Notes: generated by a model not told the origin, from the sequence alone. DNA of 42,530 nucleotides from Alistipes sp. (GCA_017937765.1 JAGBCY010000011.1:1-42530); one strand, 5' to 3'. Positions 34,105 through 42,399 are shown, counted from the stretch's first letter. Translations and numbers: made by a program.

Positions 34105-34134
34105 TTTGTATTTTGAACAAGTGTGGTATCTTCG
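34105..34134 (+). promoter_or_regulatory. Promoter of the FAD dehydrogenase-GH5-symporter operon
   Basis: TTTG at 34105-34108 and TATCTTCG at 34127-34134 with 18 bp between; one mismatch in the -7 element. The leader is about 40 nt. Confidence 0.65.
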
Positions 34135-34180
34135 CGCCTTAGAGGGATAACACGTTGATACCTAGCAAAAAAGGAAGATT

Positions 34181-35746
34181 ATGCCCAAGACCATAACTCT
34201 ACAATTATCGCCTAAGCAGGCTGCCGATGAGAAGTTCTATCTGGCGCGTGCTGCCGAGCGTCTCGGAATACGCCAGAGCGATATCGCCCTCGCACGCGTT
34301 GTGAAACGCTCGATCGACGCACGCCAGCGTATGGCCAAGGTCAACCTGTCGCTCGAGATATACATCGACACCGAGCCGCAACCCGAACCCCTCCATTTCG
34401 ACTACCCGTCGGTGGACCGAGGTACAGAGGTTATCGTCGTGGGCTCGGGACCTGCTGGCCTCTTTGCATCGTTGAGACTCATCGAGTTAGGCTTTAAGCC
34501 GATACTTCTTGAGCGCGGTAAGTCGGTGTTGTCGCGTAAGCACGATATCGCGCAGATCAACCGCGGCGGTGACGTGAACCCCGACTCGAACTACGCCTTT
34601 GGCGAGGGCGGTGCAGGCACCTTCTCGGATGGTAAGCTCTTCACGCGCAGCAAGAAACGTGGCGACTATAATAAGGCTTTGCAGACGTTAGTATGGCACG
34701 GTGCCAACCCCGAGATTCTGTTTGAAGCGCACCCGCATATCGGTACCGATAAGCTGCCGCGCATCATCTCAAACATCTGTCGCACGATCACGGAGCACGG
34801 CGGTAAGGTGCTCTTCGAGAGCCGCGTCACGGGCTTTGTGCTCAAGGCGGGGCGTATCACGGGTGTGAAGGTCGGCGATAATGTGGTCGAGGGTGCTGCT
34901 GTGGTGCTTGCCACGGGTCACTCGGCGCGCGATATATACGAGCTGCTCTATGAGTCGGGCATCGCTATCGAGGCTAAGCCCTTCGCTATGGGCGTGCGTA
35001 TCGAGCACCCGCAGAGGCTCATCGACAGCATCCAGTACCACCGCGAGGAGCGTGGCGAGTGGCTGCCGGCGGCAAGCTATTCACTTGTCAGTCAGGAGGC
35101 TGGGCGTGGCGTCTACTCGTTCTGTATGTGCCCCGGCGGATTTATCGTGCCGGCTATGACCGACACGCGCCAGTCGGTGGTTAACGGTATGTCGCCCAGT
35201 GGTCGTAACTCGGCATTCGCCAACTCGGGCCTCGTTACGGAGGTTCGCCTCGAGGACTTCGCGCACCTCAAGGCCGAGTGGGGCGAGCTCGCGGGCCTAC
35301 GCTATCAGCAGCAGTTCGAGGAGCTTGCGCGCCAGCATAGCGGCGAGAGACAGGTTGCTCCGGCGCAGCGCGTCTCGGACTTTGTCTATGGCCGTGCGTC
35401 GCATACGTTGCCCCGAACATCCTATATCCCGGGCCTCACGCCGTCGCGCTTGGATAGGTGGATGCCCGAGGTTATTGGCGAGCGACTGCGTAGTGGCATT
35501 GCAACGTTTGGCCGTAGGATGAAGGGGTTTGTCTCGGACGAGGCCATCGTCGTGGGTGTCGAGTCGCGTACGTCGACGCCTGTGCGTATCCCGCGCGACC
35601 CCGAGACGCTGATGCATACCCAGATCGAGGGACTGTTTCCTGCGGGCGAGGGTGCCGGCTATGCGGGAGGTATCGTGTCGGCTGCACTCGATGGCGAGCG
35701 TATCGCCGATGCTGTGGCACGCTATTGCAAAGTACACAACTATTAA
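34181..35746 (+). CDS. FAD-dependent dehydrogenase (COG2509-type)
   Basis: A 521-residue cytosolic flavoprotein. Residues 1-75 form a small N-terminal domain (LTLQ-like start, RLGIRQSDIALARVVKRSID) characteristic of this group. The dinucleotide-binding motif VIVVGSGPAGLFASL is at about 86-100, followed by LERGKSVLSRKHDI and NYAFGEGGAGTFSDGKL. VVLATGHSARDIYELL and the C-terminal GLFPAGEGAGYAGGIVSAA complete the FAD-binding fold. Members are annotated as uncharacterised FAD-dependent dehydrogenases or NAD(P)/FAD oxidoreductases; the substrate is not known. It is the first gene of an operon with the GH5 and symporter genes (gaps 21 and 13 bp), though a functional link is not evident. Confidence 0.88.
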   Translation: MPKTITLQLSPKQAADEKFYLARAAERLGIRQSDIALARVVKRSIDARQRMAKVNLSLEIYIDTEPQPEPLHFDYPSVDRGTEVIVVGSGPAGLFASLRLIELGFKPILLERGKSVLSRKHDIAQINRGGDVNPDSNYAFGEGGAGTFSDGKLFTRSKKRGDYNKALQTLVWHGANPEILFEAHPHIGTDKLPRIISNICRTITEHGGKVLFESRVTGFVLKAGRITGVKVGDNVVEGAAVVLATGHSARDIYELLYESGIAIEAKPFAMGVRIEHPQRLIDSIQYHREERGEWLPAASYSLVSQEAGRGVYSFCMCPGGFIVPAMTDTRQSVVNGMSPSGRNSAFANSGLVTEVRLEDFAHLKAEWGELAGLRYQQQFEELARQHSGERQVAPAQRVSDFVYGRASHTLPRTSYIPGLTPSRLDRWMPEVIGERLRSGIATFGRRMKGFVSDEAIVVGVESRTSTPVRIPRDPETLMHTQIEGLFPAGEGAGYAGGIVSAALDGERIADAVARYCKVHNY

Positions 35747-35767
35747 TCGACTAATATACACTGCTCT

Positions 35768-37021
35768 ATGAAACGATTGCTCGCATCTCTTTTGGCTCTA
35801 ATGGCCGTGGCGTGTGCCACGACAACGCCGTCGGACGAGACGACCGATTGTCGCTTTGTGCGTGTCGAGGGCCCGAACCTCGTGACTCCCGAGGGCGAGG
35901 TGCTCTTTATCCGCGGCACGAACCTCGGCAACTGGCTTAATCCCGAGGGCTATATGTTTGGTTTTCGCAGCGTTAACTCGGCGCACTTCATCGACGAGAT
36001 GCTCTGCCAGGCCATAGGCCCCGATGCCACCCGCGAGTTCTGGGCGGCGTTCAAGGATAACTACGTCACCGAGGCAGACATCGCCTTCATCGCCTCGACG
36101 GGTGCAAATACGTTGCGTCTGCCGTTCCACTACAAGCTCTTTACCGACGAGGATTATATGGGCTTGAGCTCGGGGCAGGATGGCTTCGAGCGTATGGATC
36201 AGGTTGTTGAGTGGTGCAGGGAGTATGGCCTATACGTCATCCTCGATATGCACGACGCACCGGGTGGACAGACGGGTGATAACATCGACGACTCGTATGG
36301 CTACCCCTGGCTGTTGGTGTCGGAGGCGAGTCAGGAACTCTATGCCGACATTTGGCGTCGCATTGCCGAGCACTACAAAGATGAGCCTGTGATTCTTGGC
36401 TATGATCTTCTGAATGAACCTATTGCACCATATTTCGGCGATGACGTTGCGGAGCTTAACGGTAGGCTCAAGGCCCTCTATCGCCGCGGCTTCGATGCCA
36501 TCCGCGAGGTTGACGGGGAGCATATCGTCATCCTCGGAGGTGCGCAGTGGAACAGCAACTTCGAGCCGCTCGAGGATTGCAACTTCGACGAGCAGGTGAT
36601 GTACTCGTGCCACCGCTATGGTGGCGACCCCACGCCCGAGGCCATCGGCTCGTTCATCGCCTTCCGCGATAAGGTTAATCGCCCGATGTATATGGGCGAG
36701 ATTGGCCATAACACCTATGAGTGGATGGCTGAGTTCTCTAAAACTATGCAGGACAACAACATAGGCTACACCTTCTGGCCCTATAAGAAGATAGGCTCGA
36801 GCTCGTGGGTGGGCTTCACTGCCCCCGAGGGCTGGCAGGCGGTCATCGACTTTGCCGAGAGCCCGCGCGCAAGCTATGCCGAGATTCGCGAGGCACGCCT
36901 CGGGGCTGGCGGTAGCGAGGCTATGGAGGCTGCGGTGGATGCTCTTGCGGAGGCTGTGCGCTTCGCGAACTGCTCAATTGATAAGGAGTATATCAGGGCC
37001 TTAGGTCTTAAGGCTGAGTAA
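35768..37021 (+). CDS. Glycoside hydrolase family 5-type lipoprotein
   Basis: A 417-residue lipoprotein (lipobox AVAC, Cys16) with a GH5/cellulase-like barrel. RGTNLGNWLNPEGYMFGF, TGANTLRLPFHY and YVILDMHDAPGGQ match the family. The acid/base is Glu217 in DLLNEPIAP and the nucleophile is Glu311 in YMGEIGHN; YSCHRYG carries the conserved His-Tyr near strand 6. It should cut a beta-linked glucan, mannan or glucosylceramide-like glycan; the subfamily cannot be told by eye. The symporter downstream could take up the product. Confidence 0.9.
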   Translation: MKRLLASLLALMAVACATTTPSDETTDCRFVRVEGPNLVTPEGEVLFIRGTNLGNWLNPEGYMFGFRSVNSAHFIDEMLCQAIGPDATREFWAAFKDNYVTEADIAFIASTGANTLRLPFHYKLFTDEDYMGLSSGQDGFERMDQVVEWCREYGLYVILDMHDAPGGQTGDNIDDSYGYPWLLVSEASQELYADIWRRIAEHYKDEPVILGYDLLNEPIAPYFGDDVAELNGRLKALYRRGFDAIREVDGEHIVILGGAQWNSNFEPLEDCNFDEQVMYSCHRYGGDPTPEAIGSFIAFRDKVNRPMYMGEIGHNTYEWMAEFSKTMQDNNIGYTFWPYKKIGSSSWVGFTAPEGWQAVIDFAESPRASYAEIREARLGAGGSEAMEAAVDALAEAVRFANCSIDKEYIRALGLKAE

Positions 37022-37034
37022 CTTGTAGCGTAGC

Positions 37035-38510
37035 GTGTCGCCAGCAATCATCATACTCACCCTCGTGGGCTATGTCGCGCTACTCTTTGTGGTGGCGTGG
37101 CGTGCGTCGCGCGGCGTAAGTAGCGAGTCATTCTTTACGGGTGGCCGTACGACGCATCGCGCTGTGGCGGCCGTGGCTATGGTGGGTGCCGCTATGTCGG
37201 GCGTCACCTATATTTCGGTGCCGGGCACGGTTGCGGCCGATGGCTTCTCGTATCTGCAAACCTGCCTCGGCTTCCTCGTGGGCTATGCTATCATCGCCTA
37301 TGTTCTCATCCCATTGTACTATCGCCTCGGTGTGGTGTCGCTCTACGAATATCTGGACCACCGCTTCGGCATCGTGGCCCACCGCACGGGTGCCTGGTTC
37401 TTCTTCCTGTCGAAGATCGCCTCGGCATCGCTGCGCGCCTATGTCATATGTGTGGTGCTTCAGGGGTTGCTCTACGACCTCTACGATATACCGTTTGCCG
37501 TGAACGCCGCCATTATGATGTCGCTCGTGTGGCTCTACACGCGGCGCGGTGGTGTGAGGTCGGTGGTGTGGGTCGAGACGCTTAAGACGTTTGTGATGGT
37601 CGCAAGCATCGTGATGTGTATCACCTTTGTGGTCCGCGCCCTCGATATGAATCTCGGCGAGGCTGTTGGCTCCATAGCACGTAGCGACTACTCGCAGGTG
37701 CTCTTCTTCGACGATCCGCTCGACCGCCGATACTTCTGGAAACAATTTCTCGCGGGTATATTCCTCGTCGTGGCGATGACGGGACTCGATCAGGATATGA
37801 TGCAGACGGTGCTGTCGTGCCCGACACGCCGCGATGCACAGCGCGGTATGATGAGCTCGATAGCCTTGCAGATCGTGGTCATTACGTTGTTTCTCGCGCT
37901 CGGCGCACTGCTCTATATCTACACGTCGCAACGCGGAGTGGATGCCCCTCAGGGCGATATGCTCTTTGGATACGTCGCCACGGAGTGCGGTCTGCCTATC
38001 GTCGTCGGCATCCTATTTATCCTCGGCCTTGTCGCCTCGACATACTCCTCGGCGGGCTCTGCGCTCACGGCCTTGACCACTTCGTTCACGCTCGATCTCC
38101 TCGGTGGGCGTCGTGCGGATGATGCCAAAGGCGAGCAGCTCGACCGCCGCCGTAGACTGTCGCATACGCTTATCGCCGTGGCGATGACCGCCATCATCGT
38201 GGCCTTCAATTACTGGAGTACGGCGGGGGCTATCACGCTGATTTTTACTATGGCAAGCTATACCTATGGCCCGTTGCTCGGCCTCTTTGTCTTTGGCCTC
38301 GCATCGCACCGTATGCCGCACCCTCGAGCTATTCCTGTCGTTGCGATTCTCTCCCCTTTGGCCAGCTATGTCATCGCCTCGAACTCACGCGTTTGGCTCG
38401 CGGGCTACGAGTTTAGCTACGACATCCTTATCCTTAATACCGCTCTTACGCTCCTCGGCCTATGGCTCTCGTCGCTGGGCCGTACGGCATCTTCTCGTAG
38501 CAAGGAGTAG
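37035..38510 (+). CDS. Sodium:solute symporter (SSS family)
   Basis: A 491-residue integral membrane protein with about 13 hydrophobic helices. Family features are SSESFFTGGRTTH after the first helix, AAMSGVTYISVPG, GYAIIAYVLIPLYYRLGVVSLYEYL (split across two segments), TRRGGVRSVVWVETLK and TGLDQDMMQTVLSCP. SSS proteins couple sodium entry to uptake of sugars, sialic acid, proline or others. The start is GTG at 37035; no ATG upstream fits. With the GH5 lipoprotein 13 bp before it, a sugar is the likeliest substrate (inference). Confidence 0.92.
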   Translation: MSPAIIILTLVGYVALLFVVAWRASRGVSSESFFTGGRTTHRAVAAVAMVGAAMSGVTYISVPGTVAADGFSYLQTCLGFLVGYAIIAYVLIPLYYRLGVVSLYEYLDHRFGIVAHRTGAWFFFLSKIASASLRAYVICVVLQGLLYDLYDIPFAVNAAIMMSLVWLYTRRGGVRSVVWVETLKTFVMVASIVMCITFVVRALDMNLGEAVGSIARSDYSQVLFFDDPLDRRYFWKQFLAGIFLVVAMTGLDQDMMQTVLSCPTRRDAQRGMMSSIALQIVVITLFLALGALLYIYTSQRGVDAPQGDMLFGYVATECGLPIVVGILFILGLVASTYSSAGSALTALTTSFTLDLLGGRRADDAKGEQLDRRRRLSHTLIAVAMTAIIVAFNYWSTAGAITLIFTMASYTYGPLLGLFVFGLASHRMPHPRAIPVVAILSPLASYVIASNSRVWLAGYEFSYDILILNTALTLLGLWLSSLGRTASSRSKE

Positions 38511-38545
38511 GACGGCTTCGGGATGGTTGGCGCGGAGTTGGTCGT

Positions 38546-38590
38546 AATAGTAAAACGCATACCCATTCAATAGGTATGCGTTTTACTATT
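38546..38590. terminator. Bidirectional terminator after the symporter gene
   Basis: A perfect 18-bp stem, AATAGTAAAACGCATACC (38546-38563) with GGTATGCGTTTTACTATT (38573-38590), and a 9-base loop. It lies between the symporter and the convergent thioredoxin-fold fragment. Confidence 0.85.
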
Positions 38591-38615
38591 TCCCATAGTA
38601 CCGACGGTCGTAAGA

Positions 38616-38903
38616 CTACTTATGCAGGTGCTCTGCTATCTTTAGTTTTAACGAGCCGCTGCCATAGCCAACCCACTGGTCGATGACGATGCCCTCGGGC
38701 GAGATGAGCACGTAGTTGGGGATGCCGCTATGCTCGTAGTGGGCGTAGATGCCGGTTCCGCGCTTGCCGTCGCTCCAGTTATGCCAGGTGATGGGGTGTT
38801 GCTCGGATGCCTCGCGCCACTGTTGTTTTGTTTTCGCAGTTGTATGCACAAACCACGATATTTCCGAGACTTCAGACGATGGGCGTTGTAACTCTCGGCT
38901 CAA
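38616..38903 (-). pseudogene. Thioredoxin-fold (TlpA-like) protein, C-terminal fragment
   Basis: Reading from a TTG codon at 38903, 95 residues are open. The last 70 or so (QQWREASEQHP, WHNWSDGKRG, YEHSGIPNYVLISPEGIVID) match the C-terminal half of TlpA/ResA-like thiol-disulfide proteins, including the cis-Pro in SGIPNYVLI. The CxxC half is absent. Upstream a T-run of six (38902-38907) separates this frame from two ATG codons (ATGATGGGC) in another frame; loss of one T would join them. Probably a gene cut by insertion of the element that begins to the right, or a degraded copy. Confidence 0.65.
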
Positions 38904-38923
38904 AAAAGCCCATCATTTTATGA

Positions 38924-38955
38924 CAAATATACGTAAATTTTTTTGAATTTTCCAA
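38924..38955 (-). promoter_or_regulatory. Promoter-like site upstream of the thioredoxin-fold fragment
   Basis: On the minus strand, TTG (38955-38953) and TATATTTG (38931-38924) are 21 bp apart. It would start transcription close to 38917 and read into the fragment. Confidence 0.5.
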
Positions 38956-39335
38956 CTGTTTTCTGCTGACTTTTCAGGGGGGGGGTAAATTGCTGATTAT
39001 TAGTAATATGCAAATATAAGTTTAATTGATGTTTCGCTAAAATGCTCCCGATTTAATGTGCTTTATTGGCAAATATACAGTAGCTCCTGTATGGATTTTT
39101 TCTATTTTGACAAATAAACTGGGGTTTGAGGGAGTCTGTTTTTTAGGCGTAAATTTATGCGTAAAAATAAAAAAGTGCGCTACACTGCTGTGTAACGCAC
39201 TTTTTTGAGGTCTGAAGCGGAACTCATATTATAAATTACACTAAATCACATTAAATTATATTGTTATTGTATATCAATTAGTTGCAAGCGGCGTCTTTGA
39301 GAGTTAGTCTAAAACAATTTGATAAAATACACTTT
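38956..39335. other. Gene-free AT-rich left end of the element
   Basis: No ORF of substance is seen. It holds a nine-G run (38977-38985), two further minus-strand TATATTTG words (39018-39011 and 39077-39070) and the terminator at 39169-39206. The attachment site is probably in or beside this stretch. Confidence 0.5.
39169..39206. terminator. Intrinsic terminator upstream of the integrase
   Basis: AAAAAAGTGCG plus TACAC pairs with GTGTA plus CGCACTTTTTT (39169-39185 with 39190-39206), with a 4-base loop. The A/T runs on both sides make it bidirectional and would insulate the integrase from outside transcription. Confidence 0.85.
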
Positions 39336-39357
39336 TTAGGGTGCAATTAGGGTGCAA
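39336..39357. repeat. Two adjacent 11-bp direct repeats before the integrase
   Basis: TTAGGGTGCAA occurs twice with no gap, at 39336-39346 and 39347-39357, just upstream of the integrase promoter. Such repeats are typical arm-type binding sites of integrases. Confidence 0.8.
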
Positions 39358-39361
39358 AAAG

Positions 39362-39392
39362 TTTGAAAAACCATAATAAATGATTATCTTTG
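39362..39392 (+). promoter_or_regulatory. Promoter of the integrase gene
   Basis: TTTG (39362-39365) and TATCTTTG (39385-39392) are 19 bp apart, an exact consensus. It begins 5 bp after the direct repeats, so protein bound there could affect it. It also rules out the in-frame ATG at 39390 as the start. Confidence 0.85.
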
Positions 39393-39416
39393 TATGTAAT
39401 TATAAATCTATTTGTT

Positions 39417-40808
39417 ATGGCTTCTTTAATGTATGTTGTTCGTACGACCAAGACCGATGCAGATGCAAGTATCAAGGTCAAAATACGCCTCAATGCCTAT
39501 ATTGGCAAGGATGAAAAGGGGAAACCCAAGAAAGTCAGTGCATACGCATTGAGTGGAGTTGTTATCCCAAAGAAGATATGGGACTCTAAAAAGAACGCCA
39601 TTCGCAAAGAGTATCTCAAAAAAGGCGTACCAGAGAATGACTTGTATATAGCATATAACATTACACTCGCAAAGATTGATGAGTGGGTTAATGCTCGATA
39701 TAATGCTCTCGGCTCGGATGTGGTCTTTACTTCTGACTGGTTGCAGGGAGTTGTCGATGACTATTGGGCAGATGTTAAGCGTAAAGAGGATGCAGAGAGA
39801 GAAAAACAAGAGGCAGAAGCCAAGAAAGAAACCCTCAACGCCTATATTGCCCGATATATCGAGGAGATAAGCAACGGTACACGCCTAACCAACAAGGGAA
39901 CGATATATAAGCACGGAACGGTTAAGGCAATTAAAGCCTCAATGACCCAGTTTGCAGAGTTTCAGCAAGCAAACGGCATATCGCTCAACTTTGAGGATAT
40001 AGATTTGGATTTCTACCGACAATATACTGCGTGGCTCACTCGCAAGGGTTACACACTTAACTCGCTCGGCAAGTGCATCAAGGATATTAAAGTGATTATG
40101 ACCGCAGCCAAAGATGACGAGCTGACTACCAACGAGGCATACAAGGCGAAAAAGTTTAGAGTTACCGCAGAGGAAGCCGATAACATCTACCTTACCAAAG
40201 AGGAGTTGGATGCTATTGCAGAGGTTGATTTGTCGAAGATGGCAAAGGGCTATGAGATTGCAAGGGATGTGTTCCTTGCTGGTTGTTGCCTCGCACAAAG
40301 AGTGTCCGACTACAACCGATTGACACCCTATAATGTGGTAACAGAGGTACACAAGAGCATTGGAGAGAATGACGAGATAATCAAGGAGGAGGTAACATAT
40401 ATTGTTATCGACCAACAAAAGGAGAATGTGCGTGTTCGCATCCCTGCAAATAAAATGATGCTCGGCTTGCTTGCAAAGTACAACAACCACCTACCATATA
40501 TTTGGGAGCAGAAATTAAACCAATATATCAAGGTTGTAGCAGAAATGGCAGGCATAACGGAGGAAGTGCCGATAACCTCAACAAAGGGGGGAAAGAGAGA
40601 AACAACCAACATCCGCAAGTGCGACCTTGTAAAGACACACACGGCTCGCAGAACTGGTGCAACTTTGATGTATTTGTCGGGGATGGATTTATACGATATT
40701 TGCAAAATTACGGGACACACCAACATTAAGAACTTACGCAAATACATCAAGGCTGACGAGTTGGATGTGGCTACTAAAATTACAAAGTACGATTATTTCA
40801 GAAATTAG
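39417..40808 (+). CDS. int: Tyrosine recombinase / integrase
   Basis: A 463-residue site-specific recombinase. The N-terminal arm-binding part (about 1-110) is typical of Bacteroidota integrases (RTTKTDADASIKVKIRL, SGVVIPKKIWDSKKN). A SAM-like core-binding domain (about 135-230) and the catalytic domain follow. Catalytic residues are Arg295 (LAQRVSD), His408 and Arg411 (HTARR), His434 (ITGHTN) and Tyr443 (LRKYI). All are present, so the enzyme looks active. The start at 39417 (MASLMYVV) is chosen because the earlier ATG lies inside the promoter. Codon use is AT-rich, unlike the chromosomal genes to the left. Confidence 0.93.
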   Translation: MASLMYVVRTTKTDADASIKVKIRLNAYIGKDEKGKPKKVSAYALSGVVIPKKIWDSKKNAIRKEYLKKGVPENDLYIAYNITLAKIDEWVNARYNALGSDVVFTSDWLQGVVDDYWADVKRKEDAEREKQEAEAKKETLNAYIARYIEEISNGTRLTNKGTIYKHGTVKAIKASMTQFAEFQQANGISLNFEDIDLDFYRQYTAWLTRKGYTLNSLGKCIKDIKVIMTAAKDDELTTNEAYKAKKFRVTAEEADNIYLTKEELDAIAEVDLSKMAKGYEIARDVFLAGCCLAQRVSDYNRLTPYNVVTEVHKSIGENDEIIKEEVTYIVIDQQKENVRVRIPANKMMLGLLAKYNNHLPYIWEQKLNQYIKVVAEMAGITEEVPITSTKGGKRETTNIRKCDLVKTHTARRTGATLMYLSGMDLYDICKITGHTNIKNLRKYIKADELDVATKITKYDYFRN

Positions 40809-40819
40809 GAGGATAGAAT

Positions 40820-40894
40820 ATGTTTAGTTTGATTTTTGGTGTGCTGTGCTTCTTTGCATTTGCAGGAGAAGCATTTGGAGAGAAACATTATTAA
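40820..40894 (+). CDS. Possible 24-residue hydrophobic peptide
   Basis: A small ORF reading MFSLIFGVLCFFAFAGEAFG then EKHY, with one potential membrane segment. AGGAGGA at 40807-40813 overlaps the integrase stop and lies 6 bp before the ATG, which is unusual where Shine-Dalgarno sites are rare. It lies between the integrase and the next gene in the same direction. Not recognised; it may be a real membrane peptide or a coupling leader. Confidence 0.45.
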   Translation: MFSLIFGVLCFFAFAGEAFGEKHY

Positions 40895-40912
40895 AAGAGG
40901 AGGGCAAAGAGT

Positions 40913-41455
40913 ATGAGTAAAAAGGCAAAATGGGCAAATCTGCCCGAAGAGGAGAAACAAAAGTATATAAATAAGGCATTGAGTTATACTCCAATGCTTA
41001 ATGCGATGGAGTGTGCTAAAACAAAGCCCAAATCTCCCGCAGAACTTAAAGAATTGCATAAACTCTGGTCATCAGAGTTTGAAGCCCAACGAGTTAAATT
41101 TGGAAATATATTTGACGATTGGGGCAGAGCCTTGTATGAGGATAATAGCGAGGAGTATGCAAAGTGGTTTTCAGTAGATGACCCCGAACAATACATTGAA
41201 GATGTGTCGCATTTGGTAAATGGCAAAAAGGGAAAAGAGTTATACACGGTGGTTTTAGCAATGCAACGCTGTAAGCAACTAAAATCTATTGGATATAATG
41301 AACTTTCGGAGTTGTTTAGAGTGCTGTACGATGCTTTTGATATTCCCGACTCTCGAAAATCATTTCAAGATGCCCATAACAAATACCAATCAAATGGCGA
41401 AAAGCACATTAAAGAGGAATCGATTATTGAAATTCAAGACAAACTCCCACGATAA
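40913..41455 (+). CDS. Hypothetical protein of the integrative element
   Basis: A 180-residue charged, mostly helical protein of unknown function. The N-terminus MSKKAKWANLPEEEKQKYIN is lysine-rich. The remainder has no signal peptide, membrane segment or catalytic motif that I recognise. GAGGAGGG at 40897-40904 sits 8 bp before the ATG. It probably shares a transcript with the integrase and is followed by a terminator. Codon use matches the integrase, so it is element cargo or an accessory factor for element maintenance. Confidence 0.75.
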   Translation: MSKKAKWANLPEEEKQKYINKALSYTPMLNAMECAKTKPKSPAELKELHKLWSSEFEAQRVKFGNIFDDWGRALYEDNSEEYAKWFSVDDPEQYIEDVSHLVNGKKGKELYTVVLAMQRCKQLKSIGYNELSELFRVLYDAFDIPDSRKSFQDAHNKYQSNGEKHIKEESIIEIQDKLPR

Positions 41456-41475
41456 ATAATACAACCAAGTTTATT

Positions 41476-41502
41476 AAAGCACCTCTATGGGGTGCTTTTT
41501 TG
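41476..41502 (+). terminator. Terminator after the hypothetical protein gene
   Basis: AAAGCACC (41476-41483) pairs with GGTGCTTT (41491-41498), then a T-run. It ends the integrase transcript. Confidence 0.85.
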
Positions 41503-41512
41503 TTTATTACAC

Positions 41513-41552
41513 TTCCAAGTGCTTCCAACAAATTTCTTGGAATTAGTTGGAA
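41513..41552. promoter_or_regulatory. Symmetric operator-like site with four half-sites
   Basis: TTCCAA occurs at 41513-41518 and 41523-41528, and TTGGAA at 41537-41542 and 41547-41552. Each pair is spaced by 10 bp (one helical turn) and the whole is a dyad centred near 41532. A further TTCCAA lies at 41601. The site sits 34 to 73 bp upstream of the -7 element at 41586. Confidence 0.6.
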
Positions 41553-41585
41553 TTGTAAATATTTTATTATCAATATATTACGGTC

Positions 41586-41593
41586 TATATTTG
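41586..41593 (+). promoter_or_regulatory. -7 element of the DUF3853 gene
   Basis: TATATTTG is a perfect -7 element 60 bp upstream of the start at 41654. No TTG is found at the usual -33 spacing, which would fit a promoter that needs an activator at the dyad upstream. Confidence 0.55.
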
Positions 41594-41653
41594 CAACGGA
41601 TTCCAAAACGAAGCAGCTGCTATTAAATGTTAAACAATTAAAACAAATTAGCA

Positions 41654-41938
41654 ATGTTAATAGTAAATGAAACTCCGATTGCGATGCTAACGGTTGGGCA
41701 GTTAAAGGAGATTATCGCATCGGCAATGCCGAAGCAGGAGGAGCAACCGAAACCCGAAGCCACACCTACATATATATATGGGTTGGCAGGAATTAGGCAG
41801 ATGTTCGGAGTATCACACGCAACCGCACAGAAGCTCAAAGATACGGTGCTTGCACCAGCCGTAAAACAATATGGGCGTAAAATCGTGGTTGATGCCCGAA
41901 TGGCTATGCAACTATTTGAAAACCGTAAAAGAGGGTAA
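41654..41938 (+). CDS. DUF3853-type DNA-binding / excisionase-like protein
   Basis: A 94-residue protein. The C-terminal part, with IYGLAGIRQMFGVSHATAQK and YGRKIVVDARMAMQLF, fits the DUF3853 family of Bacteroidota mobile elements: a helix-turn-helix of the MerR/excisionase kind with a short beta wing. The N-terminus (VGQLKEIIASAM then a PK/E-rich linker) is typical. It probably binds DNA at the element end or regulates excision and replication. It lies 2 bp before the primase-type ORF and downstream of a symmetric operator candidate. Confidence 0.8.
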   Translation: MLIVNETPIAMLTVGQLKEIIASAMPKQEEQPKPEATPTYIYGLAGIRQMFGVSHATAQKLKDTVLAPAVKQYGRKIVVDARMAMQLFENRKRG

Positions 41939-41940
41939 CA

Positions 41941-42399
41941 ATGGAGCAGACAAAAGAAACCCCCATCGGGCAGATAGGGGCAAATGTGAAAGGGGCAATA
42001 AGTGAGGCTATTTCTAACCACTACAAAGATAGCGAAAAGAATGGACTTCCGCAAATTTTTAGAGTGGAAAATGATGTGTACGAGCGAGTTACCTTTGTTC
42101 AGAGTGATGGGTTGCAGCGTATAGATGTACGCAAGCGAACACGCAAGGCGATAGCCGAACGATACGGCAACCGCTATGTAGAAAGTACCCCATATTACGA
42201 TGGTTTCGTGAATATACCAAGCCACACGGACTATAAGCAGGTTATCCCGAATGGTGGCAATGGTCTTTATAACAAGTATCACTCGTTGATGCACCAACCT
42301 CAACAAGGCGAACATCGTGCGTGGGATATACTTATCGCCCACATCGGGGGCGGGCAAAGAGAGTTGCTTTGGGACTATCTAACTATTTTATATCATTAG
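41941..42399 (+). pseudogene. Primase/helicase-type protein, truncated after 152 residues
   Basis: The reading frame matches the segment that precedes the P-loop in element-borne primase-helicases of Bacteroidota: PYYDGFVNIPSHTDYKQVI, then LYNKYHSLMHQPQQGEH, and DYLTILYH. In full proteins the last block is followed by a HP motif and the ATPase domain (GTGKTT). Here it stops at 42397-42399 and the following DNA looks like an insertion sequence end. So the ATPase domain is missing in this window. Family call is from motif memory. Confidence 0.65.

Noticed and set aside
39390-39416. Earlier ATG as integrase start
   Set aside because: It overlaps the -7 element of the consensus promoter, so it would not be on the message.
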